Origin: Microbacterium terregens
GTDB taxonomy: Bacteria; Pseudomonadota; Alphaproteobacteria; Sphingomonadales; Sphingomonadaceae
DNA: 64,000 nt
Reading direction: 5' to 3'
NCBI RefSeq assembly: GCF_027922045.1
Contig: NZ_BSEX01000023.1
Coordinates: 82,779-146,778 of the forward strand
The position numbers and the translations under genes are program-made. This document shows, piece after piece, positions 17,512 to 25,946 of the stretch. The stretch's first letter is position 1. Each line of letters opens with the position of its first letter. Below the pieces are notes generated by a model. That model searched no databases. It was not told the origin of the DNA and saw only the letters and a program-made list of their open reading frames with translations.

Positions 17512-17949
17512 TTAGCGCCAGCGGTCCGCCGCGCCGGCATCGCCGTCGCGCGCCGCCACCCAGCGCGCACCCTCTTCGCGACGCTCGCGCTTCCAGAACG
17601 GCACATCGGTCTTGAGCCGATCGATCAGGAACGCGCAGGCCTCCAGCGCCGCATGCCGGTGGGGTGCGGCGGTCGCCACCAGCACGATCCGCTCGCCGGG
17701 AGCCATGGGGCCGACGCGATGGACCACCGCAACCGCGTGCAGCTGCCAGCGCGCGACCGCCTCCTCGGCGAGGGCGTGCAACACGGCCTCGGTCATGCCC
17801 GGGTAATGCTCCAGCGCGAGCTCGCGCACGCCGTCATCCTCGCGCACGAAGCCGGAGAAGCTCGCGACTGCGCCGGAACCGCTGCCTTCCACCGCCGCGA
17901 GCGTGGCGGCGAGGTCGATCGGCTCGAACTGGACCAGCGCGCAGATCAT
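17512..17949 (-). CDS. moaE: Molybdopterin synthase catalytic subunit MoaE
   Basis: 145 residues. Large subunit of molybdopterin synthase, which converts cPMP to molybdopterin with sulfur from MoaD. Seen: SGSGAVASFSGFVRED near the N-terminus, LEHYPGMTEAVL, the AVVHRVGPMAPGERIVLV core, and DVPFWKRE, the conserved lysine segment of the active site. It overlaps moaD by 4 nt (ATGA), so the two subunits are made together. A molybdenum enzyme that could use the product is encoded at 54.7-58.5 kb. Confidence 0.95.
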   Translation of the reverse strand: MICALVQFEPIDLAATLAAVEGSGSGAVASFSGFVREDDGVRELALEHYPGMTEAVLHALAEEAVARWQLHAVAVVHRVGPMAPGERIVLVATAAPHRHAALEACAFLIDRLKTDVPFWKRERREEGARWVAARDGDAGAADRWR

Positions 17950-18203
17950 CCGCCGGTCACCGGGGGAAAGATCGCGACCTCACGGGCTCCGCTGATGGAA
18001 GCGTCGAGCGGCACGAAGCGCTGGTCGAGCGCAGCACGCAGCCGCGCGCGATCGGCCAGGGCCTCGGCGTGCGCAGGGCTGCGGGTCGAGAGCCAGTCGA
18101 TGAGGTGCTCGACCGTCGTCACGTTCGCGGGAGGATCGACGCTCTCCGCCCCCGTCCCGATCGTCTCGCGCACCCAGGCGAAATAAAGCATGGCAAGCGC
18201 CAT
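17946..18203 (-). CDS. moaD: Molybdopterin synthase sulfur carrier subunit MoaD
   Basis: 85 residues from ATG 18203, which overlaps the pgsA stop (TGATG). Ubiquitin-like fold of MoaD: LYFAWVRETIGTGAE at the N-terminus, VTTVEHLIDWL, and the essential C-terminal Gly-Gly in FPPVTGG, which carries the thiocarboxylate. Partner of MoaE immediately downstream. Confidence 0.93.
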   Translation of the reverse strand: MALAMLYFAWVRETIGTGAESVDPPANVTTVEHLIDWLSTRSPAHAEALADRARLRAALDQRFVPLDASISGAREVAIFPPVTGG

Positions 18204-18769
18204 CAGCTGTCCATGTGCTTGAGGCCGACGCGCAGGTAGTCCCAGCCGGTAACGAGGGTCAGGACGGCCGCCCCCCAGAGGCAGGCGAGCCCGACCGCGC
18301 GGACCCACGAGATGTCCGGCACCGCACCCGCCAGAATCAGCGCCCCAAACGCGACGAGCTGCAGCGTCGTCTTCCACTTGGCGAGCTTGGAGACCGGCAG
18401 CGAGACCTGCAGCCCTGCAAGAAACTCACGCAGGCCCGACACGGCGATCTCGCGCAACAGGATGACGAGCGCGGCGATCAGGTGGATTCCGGTGATGAGG
18501 GCGGTATCGTGCCGCGTTCCCACCAGCATCAGGATCACGGCAGCGACCATGATCTTGTCGGCGATCGGATCGAGGAAGACCCCGAGCTTCGACACCGTGC
18601 CGTTCGAGCGGGCGAGATACCCGTCGAAATAGTCGGTGACGCCCATCAGGCAGTAGAGGGCGAAGGCGATCGCGTAGCCGGCATGCCATTGCGGCCACCA
18701 GAGGAACGCGACCAGAAGGGGCACCGCGAAGATCCGCGAGAGCGTGAGGATATTGGGAAGCGTCAGCAC
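18203..18769 (-). CDS. pgsA: CDP-diacylglycerol--glycerol-3-phosphate 3-phosphatidyltransferase PgsA
   Basis: 188 residues from GTG 18769, giving MLTLPNILTLSRIFAVPLLV, which lines up with known PgsA N-termini; the open frame extends to 18883 but that part is Arg-rich and looks untranslated. Integral membrane CDP-alcohol phosphatidyltransferase: the motif DG-x2-AR-x8-G-x3-D-x3-D is visible as DGYLAR, then LGVFLDPIADK. It commits CDP-DAG to phosphatidylglycerol and cardiolipin. Operon with moaD and moaE; divergent from the LplT-like transporter, another phospholipid gene. Confidence 0.92.
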   Translation of the reverse strand: MLTLPNILTLSRIFAVPLLVAFLWWPQWHAGYAIAFALYCLMGVTDYFDGYLARSNGTVSKLGVFLDPIADKIMVAAVILMLVGTRHDTALITGIHLIAALVILLREIAVSGLREFLAGLQVSLPVSKLAKWKTTLQLVAFGALILAGAVPDISWVRAVGLACLWGAAVLTLVTGWDYLRVGLKHMDS

Positions 18770-18900
18770 CCGCCGGGGTCTAGCACCGGGGCGCGAGCGG
18801 GGAGAAGCTTTAATCGCGCATTGAAGCCGCTTGCCACGCTGGGCTATGGCTGCGGGCATCAAGCCTGCGCGATGCAACGACACAAGGTACTGACGACACG

Positions 18901-20190
18901 ATGCTGAATGCGCTCGGGCTGCTCAGGAAGCGCCGCTTCCTTCCCCTGTTCGTCACGCAGTTTCTGGGTGCCTTCAACGACAACCTGTTCAAGCAGGCGA
19001 TCGTGCTGTTCGCGACCTACCAGATCTTTTCGGACGCGCAGGCAGAACAGAATTTCAACGCCCTGGCGACGGCGATCGGGATCATCCCCTTCTTCGTCCT
19101 CTCGGCGCTGTCCGGCCAGCTCGCGGACACGAGCGACAAGGCACGGATCATCCGCATCGTGAAGACGGCCGAGATCGGCATCATGATCTTCGGCGCGGCC
19201 GGCGTGTTCGTGGCGCAGGCAGGGTGGATCAATCTTGGCCTCGCGATGATGCTGGGCGCCGTGCTGCTGCTGGGCACCCACTCGACCTTCTTCGGGCCAA
19301 TCAAATACGCGATCCTGCCGCAGCATCTGAAGGAGGATGAGGTGCTGGGCGGCACCGGGCTGGTGGAAGCCGGCACCTATCTCTCGATCCTGCTGGGAAC
19401 GGTGATCGCAGGATGGATCTCCGTCGAGGCTTCGGCGATCCTGGTGATCGGGGTTGCGGTGATCGGCTGGATCACGGGCCGCATGGTGCCCGCGGCCCCC
19501 CGGCTGGGTGCCGAACTGAAGCTCAACTACAACCCGATCACCTCCTCGTGGAAGCTGGTCGCGGCGACGATGCACATCCGGCGGCTGTTCCTGGCGATCC
19601 TCGCCATCAGCTTCTTCTGGACGATCGCGTCGGTGATGATCGTGATCTTCCCGCCGCTGGTGAAGAACGTGCTCACCGCCAACGAGCGGGTCGCCAGCCT
19701 CACCATCGCGATCTTCTCGGTCGGCGTGGCGATCGGTTCGGTGGTCATCAACGCGCTGCTGCGCGGCAAGGTCTCGGCGAAATATGCGCCGGGCTCGGTG
19801 ATCGCGATGGGAGTCGCGGTGATCGCGCTGTCGCTGGAGGCGCGTGGCTGGGTGCAGGCGCCGGCCGGGACGTTGTATGGCTTCTACGACTTCATCACGT
19901 TGCCGCGCGCGGTCGGGTTGTTGCTGACGATGCTTGCCGTCGCGGTCACCGGCGGCATGTTCGTGGTGCCGCTCTACGCCTTCCTGACCACCACCGTCAC
20001 CAAGGACCAGACCGCCCGCACGGTGGCCGCCAACAACATCGTCAACGCCGGCGCGATGACGATCGGCGCGATCGTGGTGAGTGCCGTCAGCGCGGCGGGC
20101 GTGACGCCGGAGGACATGCTGCTGGTGGTCGCCGGCATGTGCGTGCTGTCGGCCTGGCTGGCCTGGAAGCTGCACTGCGCGTGCGATTGA
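18901..20190 (+). CDS. MFS transporter, lysophospholipid transporter LplT-like
   Basis: 429 residues, about 11-12 membrane segments. The N-terminus FLPLFVTQFLGAFNDNLFKQA and the motif GQLADTSDKARIIR after segment 2 are characteristic of the LplT branch of the major facilitator superfamily, as is HSTFFGPIKYAILPQHL. LplT flips lysophospholipids inward for reacylation. In other bacteria the acyltransferase (Aas) is fused or adjacent; neither is seen here. Divergent from pgsA by about 130 bp, consistent with a role in membrane lipids. Confidence 0.85.
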   Translation: MLNALGLLRKRRFLPLFVTQFLGAFNDNLFKQAIVLFATYQIFSDAQAEQNFNALATAIGIIPFFVLSALSGQLADTSDKARIIRIVKTAEIGIMIFGAAGVFVAQAGWINLGLAMMLGAVLLLGTHSTFFGPIKYAILPQHLKEDEVLGGTGLVEAGTYLSILLGTVIAGWISVEASAILVIGVAVIGWITGRMVPAAPRLGAELKLNYNPITSSWKLVAATMHIRRLFLAILAISFFWTIASVMIVIFPPLVKNVLTANERVASLTIAIFSVGVAIGSVVINALLRGKVSAKYAPGSVIAMGVAVIALSLEARGWVQAPAGTLYGFYDFITLPRAVGLLLTMLAVAVTGGMFVVPLYAFLTTTVTKDQTARTVAANNIVNAGAMTIGAIVVSAVSAAGVTPEDMLLVVAGMCVLSAWLAWKLHCACD

Positions 20191-20216
20191 ACCGCCGCGC
20201 TGGCCCGCGACCGCGG

Positions 20217-20393
20217 CTATAGCAGGAGGGTGTAGAAGCAGACGAAGAAGGCGGTGAAGCTCAGGACGAAGAGCTTCAGATCCTCTTCGCTGCTGGCGTC
20301 CTTCGATGCTTTGCGAGCATCCGCCAAGGCGCGGCGAAAAGGATGCGATGGGCCGGAAACGGCCACAGGCGAGTGCGCGTGTCGTTGTTCCAT
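20217..20393 (-). CDS. Small single-pass membrane protein, 58 residues
   Basis: ATG at 20393 to TAG at 20217-20219. The N-terminal half is polar (MEQRHAHSPVAVSG, then FRRALADARKAS), followed by a short acidic stretch SSEEDLK. The C-terminal 17 residues, LFVLSFTAFFVCFYTLLL, form one membrane segment ending at the stop. A C-tail-anchored topology is likely. There is no strong ribosome site. Codon use has the GC3 of neighbouring genes. No known domain; the C-terminus resembles small sphingomonad proteins I have seen annotated as hypothetical, which is recollection rather than a search. Confidence 0.6.
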   Translation of the reverse strand: MEQRHAHSPVAVSGPSHPFRRALADARKASKDASSEEDLKLFVLSFTAFFVCFYTLLL

Positions 20394-20456
20394 AGGAACA
20401 GTTTAACGCGCTGTTTACGATTTGCACGTTCGTCGCCGACGTTCTGGGTCCCGATA

Positions 20457-20492
20457 TGAAACGCCCCGCCCCGGCGGCTGCCGGAGCGGGGC
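20457..20492 (-). terminator. Rho-independent terminator of the leftward glyco operon
   Basis: 13-bp stem (20480-20492 with 20463-20475, one G-U wobble), 4-nt loop, then GTTTCA on the minus strand. It lies 22 nt after the stop of the UDP-glucuronate decarboxylase-like gene at 20515. Confidence 0.75.
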
Positions 20493-20514
20493 ACGTAGGT
20501 CCTCAGGAGGCCGA

Positions 20515-21534
20515 TCAGGCGCGGGCGCGCAGCGGCTCCTGGATCTCGGGCTGGGCCATCTCGACGCCGAGCTCTTCCGCGAACCAGGCGCTGGTGCGGG
20601 CGAGCCCGTCCTCCAGCGGGACCGTCGGCTGCCAGCCAAGCACGGCCTTGGCACGGCTGATGTCGGGGCGGCGGCGGCGCGGATCGTCCTGCGGCAGCGG
20701 CGTGTAGGTCACGCGGCCTTCGACACCGGTCGCGAGCAGCACCTTCTCCAGCAGCTCGTTGACGGTGAACTCGGTCGGGTTGCCGAGGTTGACCGGCTCC
20801 ATGGGGTTGATGTCGCTTTCCATCAGCCGCATCAGCGCGTCGACCATATCGGAAACGTAGCAGAAGCTGCGCGTCTGGCTGCCGTCGCCGTAGACGGTGA
20901 TGTCGCGGCCGGACAGCGCCTGGCAGATCAGGTTGGAGACGACGCGGCCGTCGTCCGGGTGCATCTGCGGGCCATAGGTGTTGAAGATGCGGGCGACGCG
21001 GACGTCGGCGCGGTTCATGCGGGCATAGTCGAAGGTCAGCGCCTCGGCAGCGCGCTTCCCCTCGTCATAGCAGGCGCGCGGGCCGGTGCAGCTCACCCAG
21101 CCGCGATAGCCCTCCGCCTGCGGGTGCACTTCCGGATCACCATAGACCTCGCTGGTGGAGGTCAGCAGGAAGCGCGCGCCGGTCTTCTCAGCCAGGCGCA
21201 GCAGGTGGTTGGTACCGACCACGTTGGTGAGCATCGTGTGCTCGGGATCCGCCTGGTACTGCGGCGGCGAAGCGGCGCAGGCGAGATTGTAGATGCGCGT
21301 GATGCGATCGGCCCGCTCCAGCACCGCCTGGGGCAGCGGGTTGACGATGTCGGCCTCCACGAAGGTGAAGTTGGGCAGCGCCTCCAGCAGCCGCAGGTTG
21401 GACGGGCGCGCCGTCTGGAGGTTATCGAGGCACAGCACCTCATAGCCCTGCTCCACCAGCGCGCGGCAGAGATGCGAGCCGATAAAGCCCGCTCCACCCG
21501 CGACCAGCGCCACTCCAGCTTCATTCTGCGCCAT
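20515..21534 (-). CDS. NAD-dependent epimerase/dehydratase, UDP-glucuronate decarboxylase-like
   Basis: 339 residues from ATG 21534, preceded by AAGGAG at 6 nt; an ATG at 21567 overlapping the upstream stop would add 11 residues. Extended SDR: NAD-binding GGAGFIGSHLC, TSTSEVYGDPEVHPQ, catalytic YDEGKRAAE, and RIFNTYGPQMHPDDGRVV. The YDEGKR and STSEVYGDP signatures match UXS, which oxidises and decarboxylates UDP-glucuronate to UDP-xylose, so a pentose donor for the neighbouring glycosyltransferases is inferred. Last gene of a seven-gene leftward operon. Confidence 0.87.
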   Translation of the reverse strand: MAQNEAGVALVAGGAGFIGSHLCRALVEQGYEVLCLDNLQTARPSNLRLLEALPNFTFVEADIVNPLPQAVLERADRITRIYNLACAASPPQYQADPEHTMLTNVVGTNHLLRLAEKTGARFLLTSTSEVYGDPEVHPQAEGYRGWVSCTGPRACYDEGKRAAEALTFDYARMNRADVRVARIFNTYGPQMHPDDGRVVSNLICQALSGRDITVYGDGSQTRSFCYVSDMVDALMRLMESDINPMEPVNLGNPTEFTVNELLEKVLLATGVEGRVTYTPLPQDDPRRRRPDISRAKAVLGWQPTVPLEDGLARTSAWFAEELGVEMAQPEIQEPLRARA

Positions 21535-21566
21535 GTTCCGCTCCTTCTTGTCCCTTATGTCGTTCA

Positions 21567-22652
21567 TCAGGCGGCTCCTGCCAAAGCAGACTGCGGCACC
21601 TGTCGTTCTGCCGCTTCGGTGAGGTGCAGTTCCAATTCTGCGGCGCGGTGCGCAGCGGTATGGGCGTCCAGCACGCGGGTGCGTGCCGCCTCCCCCATCG
21701 CCGCGGCATCCGCCCCTTCGATCGCGGCGATCACCGCGGCACCATCATCCGCCAGCAGGATCTCGCGGCCGGGAGCGAACAGGTCTTCGATCCCCTCCCA
21801 GCGATCCGACACGATCGGGGTTCCGCAGGCGCCCGCCTCGAACAGGCGCACCGAGGGCGACCAGCCTGCCGCGATCATGTCCGCACGCGTCACGTTGAGG
21901 GTGAAGCGCGACGCCGAGTAGAAGTTGGCGTGCTCGGACGGCGGCAGATGGTCGATGCGCTCGACGTTCGCCGGCCAGTCGATGGTGTCGGGATATTGCG
22001 GCCCCGCCACCACGAACCGGCGGTGCGGCAGCGCGCGCGCCGGCTCGATCAGCAGCCGCTCCAGCGTGGGCTGGCGATCATCGCTGTAGGTGCCGAGGTA
22101 GGAGAGGTCCCAGCGCTTCTCCGTGCCGGTCGGCGCATAAAGCGCCGGGTCGACTGAGCAGTAGAAGGCACGCGCCGCCGGCGAGCCGAAGGTGCGCTCG
22201 AGCCGTTCCAGCGTCGGACCGCCGGTGAACGACAGGTAGAGGTCATAGCCGGGGATGACCTCCGGCGAGAGATATTCGAAGTCGCCGCGTTCGAGCTTCG
22301 CGAGCGTCACCGGCGTGTCGATGTCGTAGAAGGCGGTAACGCCCTCAGCGACCTGCTGGACATAGCGGGCGACCGCTACGCCCTCCGGCACATAGGAGCC
22401 GACGATCACCGCATCGGCGCCCGCGATCTCCTCGCGCCAGGCGTCCAGCCCGTCCAAGTCGGCATAGAATTCGAGCCGGCAATAGTCGGGATCGACATGG
22501 TCGCGATGCGCCGCATACCAGGGCACGTCCCGCTCCAGGAACAGGATGTCGTGCCCGCGCGCGGCATAGGCCTTCAGCAGCGCGCGAAAGGTGGTGGCAT
22601 GGCCGTTGCCCCACGAGGACGACAGCGAGAGGCCGAGGACGACGAGCTTCAT
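21567..22652 (-). CDS. CgeB-like glycosyltransferase
   Basis: 361 residues from ATG 22652. N-terminal MKLVVLGLSLSSSWGNGHAT is a Rossmann start with a glycine-rich loop; the C-terminal half has FYSASRFTLNVTR, SPSVRLFEAGACGTPIVSD and WEGIEDLFAPGREILL, the pattern of the CgeB family (GT4-like, PF13524 type) where the E of RLFEAG sits in the nucleotide-sugar site. Sugar donor and acceptor unknown. One of three consecutive homologues, each overlapping the next by 1-4 nt. Confidence 0.85.
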   Translation of the reverse strand: MKLVVLGLSLSSSWGNGHATTFRALLKAYAARGHDILFLERDVPWYAAHRDHVDPDYCRLEFYADLDGLDAWREEIAGADAVIVGSYVPEGVAVARYVQQVAEGVTAFYDIDTPVTLAKLERGDFEYLSPEVIPGYDLYLSFTGGPTLERLERTFGSPAARAFYCSVDPALYAPTGTEKRWDLSYLGTYSDDRQPTLERLLIEPARALPHRRFVVAGPQYPDTIDWPANVERIDHLPPSEHANFYSASRFTLNVTRADMIAAGWSPSVRLFEAGACGTPIVSDRWEGIEDLFAPGREILLADDGAAVIAAIEGADAAAMGEAARTRVLDAHTAAHRAAELELHLTEAAERQVPQSALAGAA

Positions 22653-23737
22653 GCGACTTCCCGCTGCCGCTCGGCATGGGCCTGGAACAGCTGGTCCACC
22701 TGCGCGCCGCGCAGCGTGTAGGTGTGCTCGGCGAGCACGCGCTTGAGCGCCGCCTGGCCGATCGCCTCGGCGCGTTCGGGCGTGAGCGCGGCGAGGTGAT
22801 CCGCCACGTCCTGGCCGTCGCGCGCGACCAGCACTTCCTCGTCGGGCACCAGGAACTGCTCGATGCCTTCCCAGGCGTCGGTGATAAGGCAAGCGGCAGC
22901 GCCCGCTGCCTCGAACACGCGGGTCGCGGGCGAGAAGCCGACGTTGGCCATGCTGTCGCGCGCCACGTTGAGCACCGCGCGCGGCGTGCAGTTGAAGGCG
23001 TTGTGCTCGGCCGTATAGACATGGCCGCGATGGCGGACGTTGCCGGGCATCGCCTTCGTCTCCCAGCCGTTGCCACCGATCAGGAACTGCTGCTCAGGCA
23101 AGCGCTCCGCGGCCTTGAGGAAGAACTCCTCCACGCGCGCTTCACGGTCCGGAAGGCGGTTGCCGAGGAAGGCGAGGTCGCAGGCGAAGCGCGGATCGGG
23201 TTCGACCGGAAAATGGGTCGTGGGATCAAGCGCGTTGTAGACCGGTACACAATCGGCAGCACCGAAGCCCTTGTACGCGTTCACCACCGGCGGGCCGCCG
23301 CCATAGGTGAACACCGCGTCGAGGTCCGGCAGCGCGCGGCGGACGGGATGATCCTCGTCGGCGCGCATCTCGTCCAGCGTGGCCGCGGCGTCGACGTCCC
23401 AGAAGATCTTGAGCGCATGCGGCGCGGCATGCTCAACGATGCCCTCCAGCAGCTCGCGGTCGAACACGCCGACACCGTTCGCCTTGACGACGATGTCCGC
23501 GTCGGCCGCCTCCGCGAGTACGCCGCGCATCGCCTCTTCCGTCGCCGGATAGACGACCGAGCGGGCCCAGTCGGGTGCGTCGATGTCGCGATGCTTCTGG
23601 CGATCGAACGCGTCGGGTTCGTAGAAGCTGATCTGGTAGCCGCGCTGCGCCAGGTCGCGCAGGATGCCGCGGTAATAGGTGGCGGCGCCGTTCCAGTAGG
23701 ACGACACCAGGCTCGATCCGTAAAAGGCGATTTTCAC
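22649..23737 (-). CDS. CgeB-like glycosyltransferase
   Basis: 362 residues. Same architecture as its two neighbours: N-terminal MKIAFYGSSLVSSYWNGAAT and C-terminal CTPRAVLNVARDSM, SPATRVFEAAGAAACLITD, WEGIEQFLVPDEEVLVA. The middle part contains KIFWDVDAAATLDEMRAD and FTYGGGPPVVNAYKGFG. The strong resemblance to the 21567 and 23734 products suggests tandem duplication followed by divergence, so the three probably add successive sugars or act on related acceptors. Confidence 0.85.
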   Translation of the reverse strand: MKIAFYGSSLVSSYWNGAATYYRGILRDLAQRGYQISFYEPDAFDRQKHRDIDAPDWARSVVYPATEEAMRGVLAEAADADIVVKANGVGVFDRELLEGIVEHAAPHALKIFWDVDAAATLDEMRADEDHPVRRALPDLDAVFTYGGGPPVVNAYKGFGAADCVPVYNALDPTTHFPVEPDPRFACDLAFLGNRLPDREARVEEFFLKAAERLPEQQFLIGGNGWETKAMPGNVRHRGHVYTAEHNAFNCTPRAVLNVARDSMANVGFSPATRVFEAAGAAACLITDAWEGIEQFLVPDEEVLVARDGQDVADHLAALTPERAEAIGQAALKRVLAEHTYTLRGAQVDQLFQAHAERQREVA

Positions 23738-24846
23738 GCCACGTTCCTCTCAACTTGCGGGGCGCCGAGGCTCGCGACGACGGCGAGCAGCTCGTCGACG
23801 CGGTGGGCGCAGGTGTGGCGGGCGCGGATCGTCTCCAGCCCAGCGGCGGCGAGGCTCGCGCGCAGGTCCGGATCGTCGCGCAACGCCGTCAGGTGGCGGG
23901 TCATCTCCGCACCGTCGCGGGCGACGAGATAGTCGGTGCCGGGGCGGAACAGCCCCTCGGCATCCTCCCACGGCGCCGACACAAGTGGCAGCCCGCAGGC
24001 CAGCGCCTCGAACACGCGGATGGTGGGGATGCCGGGCAGGATCGTCGCATAATAGCGGCGCGGCACGTGCACGGTGGCGAGGTGGCGGGCGAAGATCTCC
24101 GGCGCCTTGGCGTTGGGTGCCCAGCCGCGATAGCGCGCGCCGTGGGAGGCGAGCATCGCCTTGGCCTCGTCCGGGTAGCGCACGCCGTAGATGTCGAGCG
24201 GCAGGCCCGCGGCATTGGCCGGGCGGAAGAGGAAGTCCTCCAGCTCCTGCGTCCGCTCGCCGTCGCCCCAGTTGCCGATCCACACCAGCCCCTCGGGTGT
24301 GCCCTCGCGCACCGGCGGGTGGAAGTGGCGGGTGTCGGCGGCCTCGTGCCAGGTCCAGACGCGCCCTTCCCAGCCCCAGCGGCGGTAAACCTCGGACAGC
24401 GTCTCGCCGAACGCGAGCACGCCGTCGTAGCCCGAGAGATCGAAGGCGCGAATCGCGTCCGGATCGCTGACGGCGCGGTGGTGGGTGTCGTGGAACAAGA
24501 GCGTGAAGCGGCCGCCGCGCTTGCGCAGGTCGCCGATGGCGGCGACGAGCGCAGGGTCGTTCCACTCGTGGACGATCACCAGCTCGGCATCGCCGACCAG
24601 CTCGGCCGGATCGGTGCCGGGCGCGAAGCTCTGCGACGACAGCTCCGGATAGGCGGTGCGATAGGGCTCCAGCCCCGCGTCGCCACCGTCGGCGAGCAGG
24701 TTGGCGAGGCTCCAGTTGCCCTCCGGCTCCAGCGTGCGGACGTCATGGCCGCGCGCGATCAGCTCCCGCAGCACGCCGCGCAGGAAATGCGCGTTGCCGT
24801 GGTTCCAGCAGGACAGCAGCGAATGGGTGAAATAGGCGATCTTCAT
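23734..24846 (-). CDS. CgeB-like glycosyltransferase
   Basis: 370 residues from ATG 24846. N-terminal MKIAYFTHSLLSCWNHGNAH parallels the other two CgeB-like proteins; the C-terminal domain shows VHVPRRYYATILPGIP, TIRVFEALACGLPLVSAPW and LFRPGTDYLVARDG. A middle segment FHDTHHRAVSDPDAI resembles the acceptor-side loop of this family. Overlaps both neighbours by 4 nt. Function as glycosyltransferase is a family inference; no donor specificity can be read. Confidence 0.85.
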   Translation of the reverse strand: MKIAYFTHSLLSCWNHGNAHFLRGVLRELIARGHDVRTLEPEGNWSLANLLADGGDAGLEPYRTAYPELSSQSFAPGTDPAELVGDAELVIVHEWNDPALVAAIGDLRKRGGRFTLLFHDTHHRAVSDPDAIRAFDLSGYDGVLAFGETLSEVYRRWGWEGRVWTWHEAADTRHFHPPVREGTPEGLVWIGNWGDGERTQELEDFLFRPANAAGLPLDIYGVRYPDEAKAMLASHGARYRGWAPNAKAPEIFARHLATVHVPRRYYATILPGIPTIRVFEALACGLPLVSAPWEDAEGLFRPGTDYLVARDGAEMTRHLTALRDDPDLRASLAAAGLETIRARHTCAHRVDELLAVVASLGAPQVERNVA

Positions 24847-25946
24847 GCCGCGGCACTCCGCGTGAGGGTTGCGGCGGGTTCGAGCAGGTCGCGGTAAACT
24901 GCGGCCATGTCGCGCGCGACTGCCGCCGGCGTGTAGCGGCCCGCGCGCGCCTGCGCAGCCTCCCCCAGCGCAGTGCGGCGCGCGGGATCGGCCCGGACCG
25001 CCTCGATCGCGGCGACGAAGCCGTTCTCGTCCTGTGGCGCCACGAAGACCGCCGCGCCGTCCCACAGCTCGCGGAAGGTCGGCAGGTCGGCGAGCACCAG
25101 CGGACAGCCGGCAGCCGCCGCCTCCAGCACCGCCAGCCCGAACGGTTCGAAGCGAGCGGCAGAGACGAAGATCGGGCGCTGGACGAGCCACTCGGCCAGT
25201 TCCGCCTCGCTCAACAGGCCGAGCGGCTGGAGATGGTCGGCGGGCACCTGCTCGCCATGCGGGCCGACCAGCGCGCCGGCAGCATGGAACGGCACCGGCA
25301 GCCGGGCGGCCACGCGGTCGAGCAGACGCGTCTGCTTGACCTGGTCCCAAAGTCGGCCGGCGGTGAAGACGCAATCGGTGGGCGCGCCCTCCCCTTCGAC
25401 CAGCGGCCGGCGGCCGTTGTGCACGGCGAGCGGCAGGTCGGTGAGGCCATAGGTGCGCTGGATCACCGCGGCGAAGGCTGCGGTCGGCGCCACCACACGG
25501 CTGGCGGCGCGGAAACCCTGTTCGGTCAGCGTGCGCTGCCAGCGATAGTCCGGCGGCAGCTTGGTGCCGTTGGCGGCGTCCCACCAGGTGGCGAGGCAGC
25601 CGTGCGCCACCGCGACCACCGGCACGCCGAACGCGCCGCTCGCCGCCAGCGTCGGCATGTTGCAGTGGACGAGGTCGAAGCCCTGCTCCCGGACCAGCGC
25701 CGCCAGCGCCTCGCCGGCCTCGCGCACCGGAACGGGGCCGTCGCACAGCCAGTCGAGCGGCAGGCCGGTCTCCAGGATCGGAATGCCCGCCGCCTCGACC
25801 GGCGCGCGCTGCGGGGCATTCGGCTCCGGCCCGAGCACCGCTACGGTCGGCTCCAAGCCGAGGGGAGCGAGCGCACAGGCGAGATCGGTCGCATATTGCC
25901 AGACCCCGCCCACGGCATCGGCGGTGATCAGGATCCGCGCCGCCAT
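24843..25946 (-). CDS. Glycosyltransferase family 4 protein
   Basis: 367 residues from ATG 25946. GT-B fold retaining glycosyltransferase of the GT4 type: N-terminal RILITADAVGGVWQYATDLA with the glycine-rich acceptor loop, VHCNMPTLAASG, and the C-terminal donor site VSAARFEPFGLAVLEAAAAG (E-x7-E pattern). Such proteins start with a GGV-W-Y signature also seen in spore coat and starch synthase-like transferases. Overlaps the next gene by 4 nt and the upstream epimerase stop by 1 nt (TAATG). Confidence 0.88.
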   Translation of the reverse strand: MAARILITADAVGGVWQYATDLACALAPLGLEPTVAVLGPEPNAPQRAPVEAAGIPILETGLPLDWLCDGPVPVREAGEALAALVREQGFDLVHCNMPTLAASGAFGVPVVAVAHGCLATWWDAANGTKLPPDYRWQRTLTEQGFRAASRVVAPTAAFAAVIQRTYGLTDLPLAVHNGRRPLVEGEGAPTDCVFTAGRLWDQVKQTRLLDRVAARLPVPFHAAGALVGPHGEQVPADHLQPLGLLSEAELAEWLVQRPIFVSAARFEPFGLAVLEAAAAGCPLVLADLPTFRELWDGAAVFVAPQDENGFVAAIEAVRADPARRTALGEAAQARAGRYTPAAVARDMAAVYRDLLEPAATLTRSAAA

